Positions 30,082 through 35,095 of a stretch of 35,095 bases of DNA are shown one piece after another. A program made the translations under genes and the position numbers. How positions within the stretch are numbered: the stretch's first letter is position 1; each line of letters opens with the position of its first letter. This DNA is from a virus: the IMG/VR virus record IMGVR_UViG_3300030412_000377, positions 1 to 35,095 of that record, one strand, 5' to 3'. The notes under the pieces were generated by a model that was given only the letters and a program-made list of their open reading frames with translations, was not told the origin of the DNA and did not search any database.

Positions 30082-33000
30082 TATCTTAGCGCTCCCTTCA
30101 TGCTGTCTCTAAATGGTCCCGGCGTTCCCGCCGCTGACATGACCACGTCCAATATCATCTTCTTGCCATCGAACTTCATCTGACCTTGGTTTGCTGTGAC
30201 CTCTTGAGACGTTTGGTTGATGACATTAACCTGGACGCTAGGCGCAGATTGACCACCGCCCGACATCGTTACCGGGATGGTTCTGCCATCTGGCAATGGC
30301 ACGTAGGCTTCTGCCATTCTACCTTCACCAAACATGGCCAATTGAGGGGTGTTTGCAACGCCGCCGTTTGCGTACATGTTCAACGGCATACTACCGCCAC
30401 TGGACATGATGCCGCCTTTGGCAAAAGCGAAAAGATCAAACATTGCGTACTCTAGGTCTGACCCAGCAAAGTTGCTACCGGTATTGCCGCCAATCAAACC
30501 ACCCAACGAACTTAAGAGACCGCTTCCACCCGAACCACCACCCGAACCACCAAGAATATCTGAGATGTTGCCTTGCAATTGAAGCTTAACGATGTCTCTC
30601 AAGATAGACTCGACCAACTCTGTAAAGCCGCCCTTGCCGGTGACGATAAAATCGGTCAACTTGTCGGTCGCGTCGTCTAGCCAGTCCGCTGTCGCGTCTT
30701 GCATACGACCAGTTGTATCTTCCCACTCTCTAAGTAGCCTGTCCGTTGCCGTCTCGGTGTTGCGCGCATACTCATCCTCAAGCGCTGCGATATAATCGTA
30801 GTACGCCGCCCACAGTTCCTTTTGGACATCGACAGACTTACTCTCGATACCAATGAGAATTTTAGCTGCATCATCCGACTTCTTCCTAAACTCATTGAGG
30901 AACTTCTGACGCTCATCGAGCGCTTCGGTATTCATCGTTTTGGTTTCTTCGATTAACTTGGCTGCGTCTAGTACGCCGCTAGTATCTCTGGCATGGGACT
31001 TGATTGCCTCGCCCATGTCGATGATCTCTTGCGTCGCGTTGGGCATGTTTAATAGCAGCTCGTCGACTCGACGTGCGGTTTTGTCGATAAAGGACTCATC
31101 GTCCCCAGTCAATAGAAGATTCTTGGCTGTGGCGAGCTCCTGGTTGGATTTGCGATACAGTGATTCAAGACTCTCGCCTGCGCGCTCAGCAACCCTAGCC
31201 TCCTTGACCGCCTCCTTGTACTTGTCCATCTCAACCAGCATGGCTCTGATTTGGCTTAAGTCTTTGCCACCCACAAAACCACCGGCCAGCAGTGACTCAC
31301 CATCTTCGCCATAAAAGCCGCCCTTTAGCATCGCTTCAAACTTGGCCACGCTTGTTGAGCCGTCTAGCAAATCTGCTTTTAGTTTGGCAATGTTGGCCGT
31401 CGTTTGTGTGACGAAATTCTCAATTTGTGAATTGCCGCCCTTTCTGGCCAACAACTTCGCTTCCCTGTCAGCATCAAGCACCTGCTCGTCTTTTCTTTTT
31501 CTAATGGCGTCTTCGATCTCTTTAAGACCCTTCAACTCACCCTGTAGCGCAACCATATCGTCTCTCGACGCGCCAATCATCTGCTCGGCAATTCTCAAGC
31601 CTTCGCCCGCAGTCGCCTCTATTTGAGACTCGTAGAATTTGGCAATAATTTCTTTCTTGCGCGTGGTGTACTGAACCAGCGTCACCTCCTCTGCATCAAG
31701 CGCCTTGGCTAATTTTTCGGACTCGTCGCTGTAGCTTGCCGTCAAATCGGCGTTCTTTTTGGCAAGGCTAATTCTAAGCACTTCTAGCTTGTGCTCGGTT
31801 AAATTTGTTTCGCGAGCAAGTTGACTTTCCGCGCTAAGCTTCTCAAGATCCGCCAACTCCTCGGCATTGGCTTCGTAGTGGGCTTTGAGCCCGTCCATTG
31901 ATGCTTTGGCCTGCGCAATCCGTTCGTCGCTAAAACCTGACGAGGACAAGAAGTCGAACTTACTTTGCGCACCTGCAAAATCCTTGCTCAAGACCTCGTT
32001 AAGCGCTCGTTTGCTGGCAATGGCCGACTCTAGCGTCTTTTTGCTGTCTTTGTCTAAGGCGAGTGCGTGCTTGTCGACCATCTCGGTCGCTCTATCCACG
32101 TCGTTGCCAAAATCAAAGAACGCAAGACCCGCTGCTGTCGCCAAACCAATGACGATACCCCAAGGACCCGCCAAGAATCGAAGTGAAGCTGCTAACACCC
32201 CAATAACCGTAGAGAGCTTGCTTGCTGCAACCGCGGTTGTGGTCATGCTTGCTGCTGCCGCAACGGTTGGCCCCATCATTGCTGCCGTCGCTGCGTTGGC
32301 TGCTAGTTGCGCTGCCGTGTACGTACCTAACGCTTTAGATGTGGTGCCAAGAAATGTAGCGACGCCGCCAATAACCTTGTAGGCAATAAACAAAGCGCCC
32401 AAACTCTTAATGAGGGAGGTGATGACTTCATTATGTTCGATAATGTATTCGGTCAATATAACCATGTTGGAGATTGCTTCGCCAAGGAAGTTACCCCACG
32501 CTTGGGCTGTTGCTTCGATGCGGTTTGGGTCTAGCTCGTCAATTAGCTTGCCCAAGGCGTCTTTGGCTGCCTCGAACATACCCGCATTACCCACAGTCAC
32601 CTGCAATCGCGTCCATCGCGTAGACAATCGACTGACCATACCCGACCAAGTGGCCATCATATTTTGAGCCGCGCCGCCCATCGTTCTATCCATCTCGGCA
32701 AACATTCGCTTAAGCGCGTCGTTGGCTTCAACTCGACCGGTTGCAATGTTGTCAACCAACTGTTGGTATGTGAGGTTCATTGAGCGCGCCATAAGCTTGA
32801 TAGCGGTCGGAACAGCCTCACCGAGCTGCTGACGTAGCTCTTCCATCGAGATGACGCCCTTACCGGCCATCTGTTGGATCGCTATGGTTGCTCTGTGAAG
32901 GGTTTCATCTGTACCACCGAACTGCGCTACCGCATTGGTGAGCGACTCTAGTCCAAATCGCGCGTCTTCTAGCCCAACAGAGCGCATCTTAACCAAGCTG

Positions 33001-33392
33001 TTTGTCATTTCGTTCAACGAGAACGGTGCGCGCTCTGCTTGATCAAATAGATACTCAAGATCGTCCGCCGCTTCTTTAATACGACCAGATTCAGTCGTCG
33101 CTTGAGACATACCCTTGAGTAAAAAGGTCATACGCTCGATCTGCGCATTCGTATCGATGATGGATTTTTGCCACAGGCTGTGAATGCCGCCCCTTAGAAT
33201 AGAGGCGGTGATAGCGAAGTCACGAAGCTTGGGCAAGATGCCGCCCACCGCTTTCTCGATGTTGCCAATGGACTTCTTAGTGTTGTCAAAGTCTCGACCA
33301 AGCTTTCTTACCGTCTCGCCCGCCTTAATGGTGCGTACGGTAAAATTCTTATCATTCAGCTCAAGCTCAACGCGGATATTGCCTAGACTCAT
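30081..33392 (-). CDS. Tail tape measure protein
   Basis: 1103 residues, the largest gene after J. Residues about 1-300 hold the tape-measure N-terminal domain (GQAVPT-like GEAVPTAIKLMARSMNLT, FAEMDRTMGG). Hydrophobic Ala/Gly-rich segments at about 305-430 are typical membrane-active parts, and long helical, charged stretches (430-950) form the coiled body. A Gly/Ser-rich part and an FAKGG-x-MSSGG end follow. The protein sets tail length; at about 0.15 nm per residue the tail would be roughly 165 nm, which is an estimate. It comes right after the G/GT chaperones, as in lambda. ATG follows AGAGG. Confidence 0.92.
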   Translation of the reverse strand: MSLGNIRVELELNDKNFTVRTIKAGETVRKLGRDFDNTKKSIGNIEKAVGGILPKLRDFAITASILRGGIHSLWQKSIIDTNAQIERMTFLLKGMSQATTESGRIKEAADDLEYLFDQAERAPFSLNEMTNSLVKMRSVGLEDARFGLESLTNAVAQFGGTDETLHRATIAIQQMAGKGVISMEELRQQLGEAVPTAIKLMARSMNLTYQQLVDNIATGRVEANDALKRMFAEMDRTMGGAAQNMMATWSGMVSRLSTRWTRLQVTVGNAGMFEAAKDALGKLIDELDPNRIEATAQAWGNFLGEAISNMVILTEYIIEHNEVITSLIKSLGALFIAYKVIGGVATFLGTTSKALGTYTAAQLAANAATAAMMGPTVAAAASMTTTAVAASKLSTVIGVLAASLRFLAGPWGIVIGLATAAGLAFFDFGNDVDRATEMVDKHALALDKDSKKTLESAIASKRALNEVLSKDFAGAQSKFDFLSSSGFSDERIAQAKASMDGLKAHYEANAEELADLEKLSAESQLARETNLTEHKLEVLRISLAKKNADLTASYSDESEKLAKALDAEEVTLVQYTTRKKEIIAKFYESQIEATAGEGLRIAEQMIGASRDDMVALQGELKGLKEIEDAIRKRKDEQVLDADREAKLLARKGGNSQIENFVTQTTANIAKLKADLLDGSTSVAKFEAMLKGGFYGEDGESLLAGGFVGGKDLSQIRAMLVEMDKYKEAVKEARVAERAGESLESLYRKSNQELATAKNLLLTGDDESFIDKTARRVDELLLNMPNATQEIIDMGEAIKSHARDTSGVLDAAKLIEETKTMNTEALDERQKFLNEFRKKSDDAAKILIGIESKSVDVQKELWAAYYDYIAALEDEYARNTETATDRLLREWEDTTGRMQDATADWLDDATDKLTDFIVTGKGGFTELVESILRDIVKLQLQGNISDILGGSGGGSGGSGLLSSLGGLIGGNTGSNFAGSDLEYAMFDLFAFAKGGIMSSGGSMPLNMYANGGVANTPQLAMFGEGRMAEAYVPLPDGRTIPVTMSGGGQSAPSVQVNVINQTSQEVTANQGQMKFDGKKMILDVVMSAAGTPGPFRDSMKGALR

Positions 33393-33402
33393 TACAAACC
33401 TC

Positions 33403-34043
33403 TTACGACAGAGCGGCTAACGATTTCAATCCCTCACGATCCAGCTTTTCCTCAATCGTTTGAATGTTGCCCAGCTCGGTTAATAAATCTTCCCGATAGG
33501 TCTTAAACCCATCTTCGCTCCCCACGCCCAACTGAAATCTCAGTCGTCTTAAATCTTTTGCAGCCGATATGCGACCCACATTTCCACTCATTAGCCAGAA
33601 ACGACGAAGAGGCATGGAAAGTACCTCTTCATCTGTCAGTCCGTAAAAATGGCAAACGTTGCAGTAAACGAAGCCGAAATCGATCTCCGTTACCAGCGCG
33701 CCACTGGCTTGCTTTACTTTTTTACACCTTCGCCTTCTGGGGCGCCTTCTGTTTCCGCCTCTGCTTCTGCGCGGATAAAGTCAACGATGAGTTTCAACCG
33801 TTGCAAGTCCATAGCCCGCAACTCTGCTTCTTTGATAGTTGGAAACGAATCTAAGATCGTGGCGACAAAGCGCTCAAACGACTCACTTACCTTCATTTCT
33901 TTTTCTGCGTATTCTTCGGCTTCGCGAGTTAGCTCAATAAAGCGCTGAACTGTGAGTGCCGCCATGACGTGCTCTTTGCCTTTCAAGATGATGACCTTCT
34001 CGTTAGCAGGTAGAACTTCGTCCAAATTTAATAATTTCGCCAT
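33403..34043 (-). CDS. Tail assembly chaperone, GT-type -1 frameshift product
   Basis: Made by reading the 33714-34043 frame to the slippery site and then slipping back one base at 33717. After the slip the frame continues without a stop for 104 codons to 33403 (begins VKQASGALVTEIDFGF, later LTDEEVLSMPLRRFWLMSG). Total 213 residues. The downstream frame has no ATG until 33615, which has no ribosome site, so it needs the shift. This is the exact organisation of lambda G/GT, whose product ratio is needed for tail assembly around the tape measure protein. Confidence 0.85.
33714..34043 (-). CDS. Tail assembly chaperone, G-type (unshifted product)
   Basis: 109 residues: beta-rich start (LLNLDEVLPANEKVIILKG), a helical middle (FIELTREAEEYAEKEM) and an acidic end. 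This size, acidity and place between the tube protein and the tape measure fit the G-type tail chaperone. The final codons GTA AAA AAG TAA include the slippery heptamer. ATG follows AAAAAAGGAA. Confidence 0.82.
   Translation of the reverse strand: MAKLLNLDEVLPANEKVIILKGKEHVMAALTVQRFIELTREAEEYAEKEMKVSESFERFVATILDSFPTIKEAELRAMDLQRLKLIVDFIRAEAEAETEGAPEGEGVKK
33717..33723 (-). promoter_or_regulatory. Slippery heptamer A AAA AAG for -1 frameshifting
   Basis: On the mRNA strand A AAA AAG lies in the right phase two codons before the stop of the G-type gene (zero-frame AAA AAG). It is among the most efficient bacterial -1 sites, the same heptamer as in E. coli dnaX. Confidence 0.88.
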
Positions 34044-34064
34044 TTCCTTTTTTCCTTTTTGGTA

Positions 34065-34088
34065 TAGACCCTCCGTGAAGAGGGTCTA
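34065..34088 (-). repeat. 9-bp hairpin between tube protein and tail chaperone
   Basis: TAGACCCTC / GAGGGTCTA with a 6-nt loop. No T-run follows on the minus strand (ATACCAAAAAGG), so it is a weak or factor-dependent terminator, or an mRNA 3'-end stabiliser for the abundant tube message. Confidence 0.6.
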
Positions 34089-34096
34089 AAGTTTGA

Positions 34097-34114
34097 TAAC
34101 TTGCTGGTGACTTA
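34097..34114 (-). promoter_or_regulatory. Operator-like 18-bp element, site J
   Basis: Minus strand TAAGTCACCAGCAAGTTA with TATCAA in the -10 place. It directly follows the tube protein stop and precedes the hairpin at 34065-34088 and the tail chaperone start. Confidence 0.55.
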
Positions 34115-34115
34115 C

Positions 34116-34955
34116 TTACGCGCCCAAATCGCCAACGGCAAATAACTTATCGCCGTTGTTGATGTCTGGATAGCCCGTAAACTCGATGTTGAAAATACGC
34201 TCTTCGTTTGTTTTGTACGCAAAGCTCAATGCACCTGCTGTCGCCGCTTTAAAGACCGTGAAGTCTTCTGATACGTCTGACTGCGCATTGTCTTTAGGGT
34301 GCAAAGACAATGTCTGAGCGGTTGACAATAGGTCGTGACCGATGCCGTTCGTTACATCAACACGCTTCTGGCTTGTTAAACCGCCAGTCAATAAAGCGCC
34401 CGACACTGTTGCGTCAGATGCCGCTAATGAGAACGCGTTGCCATCTACAGACTTGATTGCGAAAGTGACAGTCAAGACCGTTGCACTTGCCGAATACGTT
34501 GCCTGTGTGATGATAGACACCAACGATGCCGTCAACGCAGCTTCTAAGTTGTCTAATGACTCTTCCAAGTCAGCGCCAATTTCAACATCGTTAGTCAATG
34601 CTGGAGTCGTCTTGAATGTGAAGATCGTACCGCCCAATGTCACGGTTTCGCCGTCACTTGGATTGTCTGCGAAAGTGATTGTACCCGTTGCGTTAGCGCC
34701 GCCCGTTTCAACCATTGTTGAACCTGGCATGATGCGAACTAAGTTTTCCAAAGTTGTCTCAGCCATAGGTACGCTGACCTTAACCGAACGCTTTTGGATG
34801 TACTCATTGATCTCTGATTCACCAAATTGGTCAACCATAACAGCGTGTGTATCTGTAGTAACCTCAACGCTCACGCCACCTTTGGTATAACCCAAATCAA
34901 CGCCACCGAGAGACACATTACATACGCCTAATTTGACGTTTTGCGTGTTGCTCAT
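34116..34955 (-). CDS. Major tail tube protein with inserted beta domain
   Basis: 279 residues. The start (VKLGVCNVSLGGVDLGYTKGGVSVEV) and the end (FNIEFTGYPDINNGDKLFAVGD) form the tube-protein fold. Between about 83 and 190 lies an insert (GTITFADNPSDGETVTLGG, TNDVEIGADLEESLDNLEAAL), a motif that recurs as an added domain in phage structural proteins. It should project from the tail surface. The gene is followed by the tail chaperones, the standard order, and has a strong AAGGAGT ribosome site, in line with high expression. Confidence 0.82.
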   Translation of the reverse strand: MSNTQNVKLGVCNVSLGGVDLGYTKGGVSVEVTTDTHAVMVDQFGESEINEYIQKRSVKVSVPMAETTLENLVRIMPGSTMVETGGANATGTITFADNPSDGETVTLGGTIFTFKTTPALTNDVEIGADLEESLDNLEAALTASLVSIITQATYSASATVLTVTFAIKSVDGNAFSLAASDATVSGALLTGGLTSQKRVDVTNGIGHDLLSTAQTLSLHPKDNAQSDVSEDFTVFKAATAGALSFAYKTNEERIFNIEFTGYPDINNGDKLFAVGDLGA

Positions 34956-34979
34956 TGTTTTACTCCTTGCAAGAAAAAA

Positions 34980-35095
34980 CTAAGTTCTAATATAAAAAGC
35001 GTCATAATTGACGCTGACTTCTAGGTAATCGCCCTTCGATGATGGGTAGATGACCGGCTCATGCCTTGGCCTCATCTTTTTGATGAAGTCTCCAG
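34980..35095 (-). CDS. C-terminal end of an unidentified tail/head-tail gene (partial)
   Basis: 38 codons run from the window edge to TAG at 34980-34982 (ends DYLEVSVNYDAFYIRT). Position just upstream of the tube protein suggests a tail terminator or head-tail completion protein, but the fragment is too short to assign. Confidence 0.5.
   Translation of the reverse strand, partial: GDFIKKMRPRHEPVIYPSSKGDYLEVSVNYDAFYIRT
34992..35015 (-). terminator. Terminator-like hairpin before the tube gene
   Basis: Stem AGCGTCA / TGACGCT, loop ATTA, followed on the minus strand by TTTTTATATT. It overlaps the last codons of the upstream gene. It would separate or attenuate transcription entering the tube gene. 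Confidence 0.5.

Noticed and set aside
33660-33690. CxxCH haem-type motif in the frameshift product (CNVCH)
   Set aside because: A single chance motif in a cytoplasmic tail chaperone without a signal peptide.

Overview
The window is a piece of a temperate, long-tailed (siphovirus-type) bacteriophage or prophage genome. Nearly every gene lies on the minus strand in tightly packed, often start-stop overlapping operons. The tail-tip gene order is that of phage lambda (tube, G/GT, tape measure, M, L, K, fused I-J). A P4-type tyrosine recombinase with an excisionase-like partner and a Cro/CI-type regulator indicates a temperate life style. The host is probably a Gram-negative bacterium, plausibly an aquatic gammaproteobacterium. 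That is an inference from gene content (PhoH, a fatty acid desaturase, and a CobS/CobT-like AAA-VWA pair) and not from any direct host marker.

Layout in transcription order, from the right edge leftward: the 3' end of an unidentified gene and the major tail tube protein with an inserted domain (34.1-35.1 kb); the tail assembly chaperones with a classical -1 frameshift (33.4-34.0 kb); tape measure (30.1-33.4 kb); M-, L- and K-like tail-tip proteins and a very large I-J-type host-specificity protein (24.1-30.1 kb); small tail-tip/fibre genes and a fibre ending in an S74 chaperone domain (20.6-24.1 kb); a fatty acid desaturase (19.9-20.6 kb); an M15 endolysin, a metallophosphoesterase, a membrane protein (holin candidate) and a permuted papain-fold peptidase (17.1-19.8 kb); a virion-like protein and a second M-like domain fused to a 22-residue repeat stalk (15.6-17.1 kb); then PhoH and an unknown protein (13.9-15.6 kb).

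The replication block follows (7.2-13.8 kb): Hfq/Sm-like protein, DnaB-type helicase, DnaG-type primase, WGR-domain protein, a Cys-rich unknown, ATP-dependent DNA ligase, two small unknowns and a guanylate-kinase-like gene whose frame is broken. Next come a catalytically degenerate recombinase-like gene, a repeat-rich putative attP, and the integrase (5.0-7.1 kb). The only plus-strand genes, an XRE regulator and the excisionase-like gene (4.2-5.0 kb), sit between these and the left block: a VWA protein with a long acidic linker, its MoxR/CobS-like AAA partner, and a sigma-70-like factor cut by the window edge.

The most striking feature is an 18-bp imperfect palindrome (TAAGTCACCRATNACTTA-like) at ten intergenic places in front of both replication/regulatory and tail/lysis genes. 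At several of them it directly abuts a -10-like hexamer, and two copies bracket the excisionase promoter. I read it as the operator set of a phage-encoded regulator, most simply the XRE protein. Other unusual points are a phage Hfq-like protein, a desaturase inside a late operon, a stand-alone WGR protein beside the ligase, and a tail-tip domain duplicated onto a repeat stalk.
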